DNA of 5,876 bases from an uncultured Chitinophagaceae bacterium (GTDB taxonomy: Bacteria; Bacteroidota; Bacteroidia; Chitinophagales; Chitinophagaceae), in the NCBI GenBank assembly GCA_946885335.1, contig CAMPGG010000216.1:1-5876 (forward strand), in the 5' to 3' direction. Below the pieces are notes generated by a model. That model was not told the origin of the DNA. It was given only the letters and a program-made list of their open reading frames with translations, and ran no database searches. Both the position numbers and the translations under genes were made by a program. Each line of letters starts with the position of its first letter. Position 1 is the first letter of the stretch. This document shows, piece after piece, positions 1 to 5,876 of the stretch.

Positions 1-293
1 ATTATTCCCAGGCATTCCGTATCATTTTCTTCGGAATGATCACACAAAAGCTGCATGCCCAGGCAAATTCCTAAAACAGGTTGTTTTAAATCGCGGATCA
101 GTTCATCGAGCTTTTTTTCCTTTAAATAATCCATAGCGGTACTTGCTTCACCTACACCAGGAAAAATAACCCTGTCCGCATTCTTAATTTCTTCCACATC
201 ATCTGTAACTACTGCACTTACACCCAATCTTTCCAAAGCAATCATCACTGATTGAATATTACCTGCATTGTATTTAATTATCGAAAGGTTCAC
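1..293 (-). CDS. hisH: Imidazole glycerol phosphate synthase glutaminase subunit HisH (partial, 3' end outside window)
   Basis: HisH hydrolyses glutamine and channels ammonia to HisF, which forms imidazole glycerol phosphate and AICAR in histidine biosynthesis in the cytoplasm. The first 97 codons are present. The N-terminus reads (M)NLSIIKYNAGNIQSV, the usual HisH beginning with the YNAGN loop. An FPGVGEA segment lies at residues 44-50, and the nucleophile elbow GICLGMQLL has the catalytic cysteine at about residue 77. The catalytic His and Glu lie in the missing C-terminal half (the family is about 200 aa). The start is GTG at 293-291: the trpA stop codon lies in the same frame only two codons upstream, so no earlier start is possible, and the next in-frame ATG (residue 17) would remove the first beta strand. 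The 6-nt gap to trpA implies co-transcription. HisH is preferred over TrpG/PabA because of the YNAGN start and CLGMQ rather than CLGHQ. Confidence 0.93.
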   Translation of the reverse strand, partial: MNLSIIKYNAGNIQSVMIALERLGVSAVVTDDVEEIKNADRVIFPGVGEASTAMDYLKEKKLDELIRDLKQPVLGICLGMQLLCDHSEENDTECLGI

Positions 294-299
294 TGGTTG

Positions 300-1079
300 C
301 TAATTTTTATTTGAAATGATTGGCGATAAAAACTGTTTTGTAGCTTGCTCAATATCCGTTTCACCTTCTAACGCTTTTATATATGCGCTGCCTATAATGC
401 CTCCATTAGCATACTTGCACACAGCATCAAAAGTCGATTTATCCTTAATTCCAAATCCTGCCAGGATTGGATTTTTTAATCCATAACTTTTTAACCGTTG
501 CAGGTAACCAACCACTTCTTCCATATTCTTGTCGCTGCCTGTTGTAGACGAAGAAGAAACGGCGTATAAAAATCCACTGCTTAATGCATCCAGTTTTTTT
601 ACTCTATCCGCTGATGTTTCGGGTGTGACTAAAAAGATAAAATCAAGACTATATTTTTTCATGACTGCCCCATATTCCTTTTCAAATTCATGTTCCGGCA
701 TATCAGGAAAAATCAAACCATCTATACCAATACCCGATGCATCGGCACAAAATTTTTCGAATCCATATTGTAAAACCGGGTTCAGGTAACCCATGAGTAT
801 AACAGGGATGCTTATATCTTTCCTGAAATCCTTTAATTGTTCAAAAAGTTTTTTGATCGTCATTCCATTAGTTAAGGCAATGCTGCCACTATGTTGTATC
901 ACCGGTCCATCAGCCAATGGATCACTGTAAGGAATACCGAGTTCGATAATGTCCGCACCAATTGCCTGCAAGGCTTTCATTACTTGCAAAGTTGAATTCA
1001 ATTGAGGATATCCCGCGGTGCAATATATATTCAACACATGTGAATGCTTTTTATTAAATAATTCTGCTAATCGATTCAT
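300..1079 (-). CDS. trpA: Tryptophan synthase alpha subunit
   Basis: TrpA cleaves indole-3-glycerol phosphate to indole and glyceraldehyde-3-phosphate and passes indole through a tunnel to TrpB in the alpha2-beta2 complex. The 259-aa product is close to the usual length and forms a single TIM-barrel domain. Visible motifs are YCTAGYP (19-25), ELGIPYSDPLADGPVIQ (46-62) with the catalytic Glu46 and Asp57 (equivalents of Salmonella Glu49 and Asp60), MGYLNP (96-101), GLIFPDMP (121-128), the VSSSSTTGS loop (174-182) and the phosphate-binding GFGI (208-211) and GSAYIK (230-235). Its ATG overlaps the TGA stop of the upstream GNAT gene (ATGA, 1076-1079), pointing to coupled translation. It ends with TAG, 6 nt before hisH. 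The protein contains no tryptophan residue. In most operons trpA follows trpB directly; here one gene lies between them. Confidence 0.98.
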   Translation of the reverse strand: MNRLAELFNKKHSHVLNIYCTAGYPQLNSTLQVMKALQAIGADIIELGIPYSDPLADGPVIQHSGSIALTNGMTIKKLFEQLKDFRKDISIPVILMGYLNPVLQYGFEKFCADASGIGIDGLIFPDMPEHEFEKEYGAVMKKYSLDFIFLVTPETSADRVKKLDALSSGFLYAVSSSSTTGSDKNMEEVVGYLQRLKSYGLKNPILAGFGIKDKSTFDAVCKYANGGIIGSAYIKALEGETDIEQATKQFLSPIISNKN

Positions 1080-1555
1080 GATAAAACTTTCTCCATTTTG
1101 ATATCTGATCTTTTGTATTCTGAATTTTCAAGTGGCACTTCAATAAATCCAAACTTTTTATACAGATGTAATGCCGGTAATAATTTTCTGTTTGAATAAA
1201 GAACCAGTTTTGCCGCATCCAGTTTTTTGGCAAAATCTATACAATATTCCATTAGCAGGTTACCAATCTTTTTTCCCTGCCATGATTCAGCCACTGCCAT
1301 TTTTGCCAATTCAAAAACATCTTCATTTAACTTAAGCAAACTAACGGTGCCGGCTACCGTATTTCCAGATTTGGCGAAAAAAATAAATCCACCCTTCTTG
1401 ATGATCTCTTTCTGCGGGTCATTCAAAACTTTTTCATCAGCCGGCTCCACTTCAAAATACTTTTTCAACCAGGCTATGTTTAAGTCTTTAAATTCCTTTG
1501 CCAGGCTTGGTTCAAATGCAATGATCTCTATATTTTTAACTATGATTTGATCCAT
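1076..1555 (-). CDS. GNAT-family N-acetyltransferase embedded between trpB and trpA
   Basis: This 159-aa protein has the fold signature of Gcn5-related acetyl-CoA-dependent N-acetyltransferases. An N-terminal helix region carries AWLKKYFEVEPAD (28-40), followed by GGFIFFAKSGNTVAGTVSL (55-73) as strands 2-3 and ELAKMAVAE (82-90) as strand 4. The acetyl-CoA pyrophosphate loop is QGKKIG (93-98, matching Q/RxxGxG/A), and the motif B region LYKKFGF lies at 131-137. The C-terminal stretch EYKRSDIKMEKVL resembles GNAT domains that in some bacteria are fused to MarR-type regulators, but no such domain is present here. The length is typical of a complete single-domain enzyme, with no signal peptide or membrane segment. 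The ATG shares one base with the trpB stop (TAATG, 1553-1557) and the stop overlaps the trpA start, so it is almost certainly translated with tryptophan synthase. The substrate cannot be read from sequence: it could be a protein lysine or N-terminus, an amine metabolite or an amino acid. A role in tryptophan metabolism is only inferred from position. Confidence 0.93.
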   Translation of the reverse strand: MDQIIVKNIEIIAFEPSLAKEFKDLNIAWLKKYFEVEPADEKVLNDPQKEIIKKGGFIFFAKSGNTVAGTVSLLKLNEDVFELAKMAVAESWQGKKIGNLLMEYCIDFAKKLDAAKLVLYSNRKLLPALHLYKKFGFIEVPLENSEYKRSDIKMEKVLS

Positions 1556-2748
1556 TATTTTTCCATGGCTTTCATGTATGCTGAAAGATCTTTATCACCA
1601 CGGCCACTTAAACAAATGACTATTGAATCATCTTTTTTAAATTTCAAATCATTTAAAACAGATAATGCGTGTGCAGATTCCAACGCGGGAATAATACCTT
1701 CCAACTGTGCCAGTTGAAATGCTGCCTTCAATGCTTCATCATCAGTAGCCGATAAAAACTTGGCCCTGCCGGTTTCAAATAAATGCGCATGCATGGGACC
1801 GATACCCGGGTAATCCAATCCGGCAGAAATACTGTGCGGTTCGGTAACCTGTCCATCGGGTGTTTGCATCAGCAGGCTTTTACTGCCATGCAAAATACCT
1901 GTTGTACCCAAAGCAGTAGTAGCTGCACTGAATCCAGTTTCCACTCCTTGTCCCGCAGCTTCAACGGCAATGAGTTCTACATCCTTCTCTTCCAAAAAAT
2001 GATAAAACGCACCTGCCGCATTACTGCCACCACCCACACATGCAATTACATGCGAAGGATTTTCTTTCCCGGTTTTTTCTTTTAACTGCCAGCGTATTTC
2101 TTCACTGATCACACTTTGAAAACGAGCCACCATATCGGGATAAGGATGCGGCCCCACCACACTGCCAATAATATAATGGGTATCATCGGGGTGATTGATC
2201 CAGTAACGGATAGCTTCATTGGTTGCATCCTTCAATGTTTTGCTTCCACTTTTTGCAGGTAAAACAGTTGCACCCAGCATTTTCATCCTGGCCACATTCG
2301 GGGCCTGTCTTTCCATATCCTTTTCACCCATAAAAACAATGCACTCTAATCCTTTTAAGGCGCAAACAGTAGCCGTTGCAACACCATGCTGACCTGCTCC
2401 TGTTTCTGCAATGATTTTTTTCTTCCCCAATGCAATGGCTAATAAAATCTGCCCGATCGTATTATTTATTTTATGAGCACCGGTATGACAAAGATCTTCG
2501 CGTTTTAAAAAAATGTTAGTGTTGAATTCATTGCTCAATCGCTGCGCAAAATATAAAGGTGTAGGACGACCTACATAATCTTTTAACAACAAACTGAATT
2601 CATTTTTAAAACTTTCACTTTGTATAATGTGCAGGTATTGTTGTTGTAATTCCTGCACATTCGGATAAAGCATTTCAGGAATAAATGCACCTCCAAACTT
2701 TCCGTAATAACCCAACGCATCAGGGTTTTGATATTTAACACGCATCAT
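1555..2748 (-). CDS. trpB: Tryptophan synthase beta subunit
   Basis: TrpB is the pyridoxal-phosphate enzyme that condenses indole with L-serine to give L-tryptophan. The 397-aa product has the expected length and motifs of the standard TrpB1 type, which pairs with TrpA. Seen are [15 protein letters not shown] (13-27), GRPTPL (60-65), [15 protein letters not shown] (82-96) with the PLP Schiff-base Lys93, AETGAGQHG (114-122) with the catalytic Glu115, the phosphate-binding GGGSNA loop (239-244), [14 protein letters not shown] (305-318), ESAHA (357-361) and LSGRGDKD (380-387). Two adjacent ATG codons open the gene (2748 and 2745) and either could be used. The 24-nt spacer to trpF is AT-rich and has no good Shine-Dalgarno sequence. 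The TAA stop shares a base with the ATG of the downstream GNAT gene, so the usual direct trpB-trpA junction is replaced by trpB-GNAT-trpA. Confidence 0.98.
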   Translation of the reverse strand: MMRVKYQNPDALGYYGKFGGAFIPEMLYPNVQELQQQYLHIIQSESFKNEFSLLLKDYVGRPTPLYFAQRLSNEFNTNIFLKREDLCHTGAHKINNTIGQILLAIALGKKKIIAETGAGQHGVATATVCALKGLECIVFMGEKDMERQAPNVARMKMLGATVLPAKSGSKTLKDATNEAIRYWINHPDDTHYIIGSVVGPHPYPDMVARFQSVISEEIRWQLKEKTGKENPSHVIACVGGGSNAAGAFYHFLEEKDVELIAVEAAGQGVETGFSAATTALGTTGILHGSKSLLMQTPDGQVTEPHSISAGLDYPGIGPMHAHLFETGRAKFLSATDDEALKAAFQLAQLEGIIPALESAHALSVLNDLKFKKDDSIVICLSGRGDKDLSAYMKAMEK

Positions 2749-2772
2749 TATAGTATTAACTTTTAATCAAAC

Positions 2773-3411
2773 TCATTCACCACTTAATTCATTCACAAAA
2801 TCTTTTACTTTTTTCATATCCTTTACACCGGGACTGATTTCAAACCGGCTGTTTATATCAACTGCCAATAATTTTTCAGCCACTGGTTCTTTTTCAAAAT
2901 TTTTTAACTGGCTTACATCACCGGGCTCAATACCACCACTCAGAAAATATAATTTATTAAGCGATGCATTTCTAAGCTGGTTCCAGTTAAATTTTTTACC
3001 AGTACCACCATAACCGGAACCCAGGGTATCATAGAGATACATGTCACATGAATCTTCAAAAGTCCGCATCATCCATTCAAGCGGATCGTCTTCCATTAAC
3101 CGGAATGCTTTAATGACTGTAACATAATTAGCTACCCTATCGCAAAAATGTGCTGATTCATCGCCATGCAATTGCACCATATCCAACCTGTAATGATCAA
3201 CCGTTTCCATCAACTCTTCGTATGGCGTGTTTACAAACACACCCACTTTGGCGATCTGCCCTTTGATCTCTTTCATTTTTTGGGGAGAGATCCGGTTACC
3301 AATATACCTGGGTGATTTTGGATAGAAAATGAAACCGGCAAATTGCACACCCATTTCATCCAATGCATTGACCTGCTCCGGGAGGGTCATTCCGCAAACT
3401 TTAATTCGCAT
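2773..3411 (-). CDS. trpF: Phosphoribosylanthranilate isomerase
   Basis: TrpF catalyses the Amadori rearrangement of N-(5-phosphoribosyl)anthranilate to the carboxyphenylamino-deoxyribulose phosphate used by TrpC. The 212-aa protein is a single TIM barrel of normal size. Motifs are KVCGMT (4-9) with the general base Cys6, GFIFYPKSPRY (26-36), VGVFVN (56-61), VQLHGDE (79-85), YDTLGSGYGGTGKKFNW (127-143) with the general acid Asp128, LSGGI (157-161) and VDINSRFEISPGVKD (184-198), which forms the C-terminal phosphate-binding region. The start is ATG at 3411-3409, which gives the usual very short N-terminus before KVCGM. It overlaps the end of trpC by 11 nt in another frame, so trpC and trpF are separate proteins, not the fusion seen in E. 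coli. The gene ends in TGA, 24 nt before trpB. Confidence 0.98.
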   Translation of the reverse strand: MRIKVCGMTLPEQVNALDEMGVQFAGFIFYPKSPRYIGNRISPQKMKEIKGQIAKVGVFVNTPYEELMETVDHYRLDMVQLHGDESAHFCDRVANYVTVIKAFRLMEDDPLEWMMRTFEDSCDMYLYDTLGSGYGGTGKKFNWNQLRNASLNKLYFLSGGIEPGDVSQLKNFEKEPVAEKLLAVDINSRFEISPGVKDMKKVKDFVNELSGE

Positions 3412-4198
3412 GCTGCTTTTGTTTTAATTGTTGAACAAATTGAACAAAAGCAATCGTTGGGTCGGGTTGTTTCATAAAATGTTCACCAATCAAAAATCCA
3501 CTGAACCCGTTCTGTTGTAATAAAATTATGGTTTCAACATCATTAATCCCGCTTTCGGCAATTAATATTTTTTGATCTTTTAATTGACCGGCCATGGCTA
3601 TACTGCGACTGATATCAACGGTGAATGTTTTAAGATCGCGGTTATTAATACCTACCATAGAAATTTCATCGCAGATATGATCCATTTCATCCTCACCATG
3701 CAGTTCAAGTAAAACTTCCAGGTCCAGGCTGCGTGCAAAATTGGCCAGCTGTTTAACCCTTGCAGGTGTAAGACAGGCTGCGATCAATAAAATAACATCG
3801 GCGCCCATAGCTTTGGCTTCGGTAACCTGGTATTCATCAATCATAAAATCTTTACGCAGGATGGGTATATTTAGTTGACGGGCAACCTCGAAATCTCCAT
3901 TTAAAGCACCAAAAAATTCCTTATCCGTTAAAACAGAAATACCAGCTGCACCAGCCTGCATATATGTACGGGTTACTTCTTCAACATTTGCCTTTTCATT
4001 GATGTTTCCTTTAGATGGTGACCTGCGTTTGAATTCTGCAATGATCCCGGATTTTGATCTGTCCAACAGACTTTGTTGCAAGGACAAAGTCTTTCTTTGA
4101 AAAAAAGGACTTTGTTCAAGCAAACCAACAGGAACTTCAACTTTCCTTTTTGCTACTTCAATTTCTTTATGTGCAATGATTTTTTCCAGGATGTTCAT
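3401..4198 (-). CDS. trpC: Indole-3-glycerol phosphate synthase
   Basis: TrpC decarboxylates and cyclises the carboxyphenylamino-deoxyribulose phosphate made by TrpF into indole-3-glycerol phosphate, the substrate of TrpA. The 265-aa protein matches the monofunctional family length. Motifs in order are an N-terminal helix MNILEKIIAHKEIEVAKRK, then IIAEFKRRSPSKG (52-64) with Glu55 and Lys57, SVLTDKEFFGALNGDF (88-103), LRKDFMIDEYQ (114-124) with the catalytic Lys116, LLELHGEDE (163-171) with Glu165, VGINNRDLKTF (182-192) with the substrate-contacting Asn, IAESGI (213-218) with Ser216, and GFLIGEHFMKQPDP (234-247) for phosphate binding. These correspond to the Sulfolobus enzyme residues Glu51, Lys53, Lys110, Glu159, Asn180 and Ser211. 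It starts 22 nt after the trpD stop without a clear ribosome binding site, and its 3' end overlaps trpF by 11 nt. It contains no tryptophan. Confidence 0.98.
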   Translation of the reverse strand: MNILEKIIAHKEIEVAKRKVEVPVGLLEQSPFFQRKTLSLQQSLLDRSKSGIIAEFKRRSPSKGNINEKANVEEVTRTYMQAGAAGISVLTDKEFFGALNGDFEVARQLNIPILRKDFMIDEYQVTEAKAMGADVILLIAACLTPARVKQLANFARSLDLEVLLELHGEDEMDHICDEISMVGINNRDLKTFTVDISRSIAMAGQLKDQKILIAESGINDVETIILLQQNGFSGFLIGEHFMKQPDPTIAFVQFVQQLKQKQHAN

Positions 4199-4220
4199 GA
4201 CCGTTAGTTATGCTATACAT

Positions 4221-5213
4221 TTACTGCAGTGAAACCAGTTTATCCAATACATTTTTTGCTTTACCGCTTTCCAGGCTGTCGACGGCTGCCTGGTAAGCAT
4301 CTTCATAATTATTATATTCTTTGGTAGCATACAAAGCCATGGCAGCATTGGCTAATACCACTGCATTTTGTGCCCAGGAGCCTTCCCCATATATGATTTT
4401 CCGGAAAATATCCGCGGCTTCTTCCACGCTGTTGCCACCATGAATATCCGATGCACTAACCATACGTTTACCCAATTCTTCTGGGGTCATTATCTTTTCG
4501 CCTTCATTAGATATCACTTTTACATCACCCGTCAGTGAAATTTCATCGTAACCATCCAGGCTGTGAATGATCATAAAATTATTTCCTGTTTGCTGGTACA
4601 GGTAATTATAAATTCTTGCCATTTCGAGATTGTACACACCCACCAATTGACAGGCAGGATTAACAGGATTGACCAGTGGACCAAGCATATTAAAAATTGT
4701 TCTGACACCCAAATTTTTCCTGATCTGTGCCACTTGTTTTAAAGCAGGATGAAAAAGCGGCGCATGCAAAAAGCAAATACCAGCTGTATCCAATTGTTTT
4801 TTTAAACGTTCATTATCATTGGTGAATTTATATCCGAGTTGTTCCATTACGTTTGAAGAACCACTCACCGATGTAGCGCCATAATTGCCATGTTTTGTAA
4901 CTTTTTTTCCTGCACCTGCCACAATGAAACAGCTCAGTGTGCTGATGTTAAATGTATTTTTTCCATCCCCACCCGTTCCAACTATGTCTATGGTTGAATG
5001 ATTACCCAGGTCAACCTTCACACAAAGTTCGAGTAATGCATCCCTGAACCCCTGCAATTCCTGGATGGTAATACTGCGCATCAGGAAGATGGTCATGAAG
5101 GCGGAGATCTCATGTTCATTGTAAACGCCTTTGCCCAGGTTAACCAGCACTTCCTTTGCAGTTTCGCGGGACAATGTTTTATGTTCAAATAAATATTGAA
5201 GAATTTTTTTCAT
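4221..5213 (-). CDS. trpD: Anthranilate phosphoribosyltransferase
   Basis: TrpD transfers the phosphoribosyl group of PRPP to anthranilate, the second step of the tryptophan branch. The 330-aa protein has a small helical N-terminal domain (about 1-70) and the larger phosphoribosyltransferase domain. Motifs are the PRPP-binding GTGGDGKNTFNIST (79-92), KHGN (107-110) followed by YGATSVSGSSNVMEQLG, FLHAPLFHPALK (148-159), GVRTIFNMLGPLVNP (169-183) with the anthranilate-binding Arg171, and the metal-binding DGYDEIS (220-226). The commoner family version of the second motif is KHGNR..S...GSAD; here Arg is Tyr and Ala-Asp is Ser-Asn, a variation I regard as lineage-specific rather than inactivating. 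It is a free-standing enzyme, not fused to TrpG. The ATG follows GAAACAG, a weak ribosome binding site. A 90-bp spacer with an inverted repeat separates it from trpG. Confidence 0.98.
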   Translation of the reverse strand: MKKILQYLFEHKTLSRETAKEVLVNLGKGVYNEHEISAFMTIFLMRSITIQELQGFRDALLELCVKVDLGNHSTIDIVGTGGDGKNTFNISTLSCFIVAGAGKKVTKHGNYGATSVSGSSNVMEQLGYKFTNDNERLKKQLDTAGICFLHAPLFHPALKQVAQIRKNLGVRTIFNMLGPLVNPVNPACQLVGVYNLEMARIYNYLYQQTGNNFMIIHSLDGYDEISLTGDVKVISNEGEKIMTPEELGKRMVSASDIHGGNSVEEAADIFRKIIYGEGSWAQNAVVLANAAMALYATKEYNNYEDAYQAAVDSLESGKAKNVLDKLVSLQ

Positions 5214-5243
5214 CTGTTTCTATTCATTGATTTTAATTGCCTG

Positions 5244-5294
5244 AATGTGCCATTTAAACATCATTATTGGAGAAAAATATTTCGATGGCACATT
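5244..5294. repeat. Perfect 10-bp inverted repeat in the trpG-trpD spacer
   Basis: The left arm AATGTGCCAT (5244-5253) and right arm ATGGCACATT (5285-5294) are exact reverse complements separated by 31 bp, with arm centres 41 bp apart. In the trp mRNA this could form a 10-bp stem with a large AU-rich loop lying 31 nt before the trpD start codon. No U-tract follows the stem, so it is not a standard intrinsic terminator. It could be a protein-binding site, an mRNA processing or stabilising hairpin that changes expression between trpG and trpD, or chance. The repeat is directly visible; any function is inferred. Confidence 0.6.
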
Positions 5295-5304
5295 TCATTT
5301 AAAC
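5251..5304. repeat. Direct repeat pair CATTTAAAC in the trpG-trpD spacer
   Basis: The 9-bp sequence CATTTAAAC occurs at 5251-5259 and again at 5296-5304, a period of 45 bp; the last base of the second copy is also the last base of the trpG TAG stop. The copies overlap or adjoin the two arms of the inverted repeat, so the spacer carries two kinds of repetition in 90 bp. The sequence is AT-rich and short, so the pair may be coincidental. Confidence 0.4.
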
Positions 5305-5876
5305 TATTGTTTTAACCAGTTTCTCAGCACCTTTTCACCCAATGGCGTCAATACACTTTCCGGGTGAAACTGAACACCCTGCAAGTCAAATTGTTTATGC
5401 TGCAGTGCCATGATATAATTGTTTTCATCCCTTGCCGTTACTTCCAGTTCTGCTGGAAAATTGATTTCATCCACGATCCAGCTGTGATACCGGCCAACCA
5501 CCATTTCCTCAGGTAAACCCCGGAATAACGGGGACGGATGAACGTTATCCAAAACTTGACCTTTTTCATTTTTGTGATCACTGTAAAATATTTTGGTTGC
5601 CACTCCATGATACACGGTAGAAAGATTGACAAGGCCTGCACCAAAAGCTTCACCAATAGCCTGGTGACCCAGGCATACACCCAATATGGATTTGGATGAT
5701 GCATATTCTTTGATCAGCGGCAATAACAATCCTGCCTCAGATGGTAAACCCGGACCAGGAGAAAGAATGATCTTATCATAGTCCTTTACTTTTTCCAGCG
5801 GCAACTGGTCATTCCTGAATACATCTGTTTTTTGGTGAAGAATATTCTCCACCATGTGAACCAGGTTATAGGTAAA
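5304..5876 (-). CDS. trpG: Anthranilate synthase glutaminase subunit TrpG (partial, 5' end outside window)
   Basis: TrpG is the class I glutamine amidotransferase that supplies ammonia to TrpE for making anthranilate from chorismate. The visible 190 residues begin in the N-terminal motif (NYDS)FTYNLVH, so only about ten codons are missing upstream; the ATG at 5855 is internal and not the true start. Motifs, numbered from the first visible residue, are the oxyanion-strand region LSPGPGLPSEAG (38-49), the nucleophile elbow GVCLGHQAIGEAFG (66-79) with Cys68, VYHG (88-91), RYHSW (129-133) and VQFHPES (168-174) with the catalytic His171 and Glu173. The length matches free-standing TrpG/PabA. PabA, or a subunit shared with folate synthesis, cannot be excluded from sequence alone, but the position ahead of trpD makes the trp role primary. 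trpE is expected immediately upstream, outside the window. Confidence 0.95.
   Translation of the reverse strand, partial: FTYNLVHMVENILHQKTDVFRNDQLPLEKVKDYDKIILSPGPGLPSEAGLLLPLIKEYASSKSILGVCLGHQAIGEAFGAGLVNLSTVYHGVATKIFYSDHKNEKGQVLDNVHPSPLFRGLPEEMVVGRYHSWIVDEINFPAELEVTARDENNYIMALQHKQFDLQGVQFHPESVLTPLGEKVLRNWLKQ

Noticed and set aside
529..789. Plus-strand open frame of 86 codons
   Set aside because: It lies wholly inside trpA on the opposite strand and its translation shows no recognisable domain.
1227..1550. Plus-strand open frame of 107 codons
   Set aside because: It is antisense to the GNAT gene, whose motifs are clear; the translation looks like an arbitrary read-through of the complement.
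1783..2085. Plus-strand open frame of 100 codons
   Set aside because: It is antisense to trpB, rich in Cys, Ser and His, with no family resemblance.
5244..5294. Intrinsic terminator between trpG and trpD
   Set aside because: The stem has a 31-nt loop and no T-tract follows on the transcribed strand.
5254..5298. Tiny minus-strand open frame (MKCAIEIFFSNNDV) in the trpG-trpD spacer, considered as a leader peptide
   Set aside because: It has no tryptophan codons, no ribosome binding site and no following terminator/antiterminator pair, so nothing supports attenuation.
5214..5303. Internal Bacteroidota-type promoter ahead of trpD
   Set aside because: TATTTTTC is one base off the TAnnTTTG element, but no convincing -33 TTTG lies at the right distance.
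5438..5704. Minus-strand open frame of 88 codons
   Set aside because: It is a shifted frame within trpG, whose own frame carries the catalytic Cys, His and Glu motifs.
5304..5855. trpG starting at the ATG at 5855
   Set aside because: The frame stays open upstream and encodes FTYNLVH, part of the conserved TrpG N-terminus, so this Met is internal.

Overview
The window is a tightly packed run of eight same-strand (minus strand) genes. It is most of a tryptophan biosynthesis operon, continuing into the first part of a histidine gene. Transcription runs from high to low coordinates: trpG (5' end outside the window), trpD, trpC, trpF, trpB, a GNAT-family acetyltransferase, trpA, then hisH (3' end outside the window). 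The AT-rich sequence, weak Shine-Dalgarno signals, the order trp(E)GDCFBA with trpC and trpF unfused, and the style of the protein sequences all suggest a member of the Bacteroidota, possibly Chitinophagaceae. This placement is inferred from overall resemblance, not from a marker gene.

Layout: 5304-5876 is TrpG, the glutaminase subunit of anthranilate synthase; trpE is expected just upstream, beyond the window. A 90-bp spacer (5214-5303) follows, the only real gap in the cluster, and it holds a perfect 10-bp inverted repeat. Then come trpD (4221-5213), trpC (3401-4198), trpF (2773-3411, overlapping trpC by 11 nt), trpB (1555-2748), the GNAT gene (1076-1555), trpA (300-1079) and partial hisH (1-293). 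The junctions trpB/GNAT (TAATG) and GNAT/trpA (ATGA) overlap, and hisH starts 6 nt after the trpA stop.

Function: TrpG supplies ammonia to TrpE to make anthranilate. TrpD adds phosphoribose, TrpF isomerises the product, TrpC closes the indole ring, and TrpA/TrpB convert indole-3-glycerol phosphate plus serine to tryptophan. All pathway steps after TrpE are covered, and the key catalytic residues are visible in each enzyme. HisH is the glutaminase of imidazole-glycerol-phosphate synthase in histidine biosynthesis.

The region is mostly ordinary core metabolism. The points that stand out are an acetyltransferase of unknown substrate wedged, with overlapping start and stop codons, between the two subunits of tryptophan synthase; the direct run-on from trp to his genes; and the structured trpG-trpD spacer. 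I see no mobile element, CRISPR array, RNA gene or clear intrinsic terminator.
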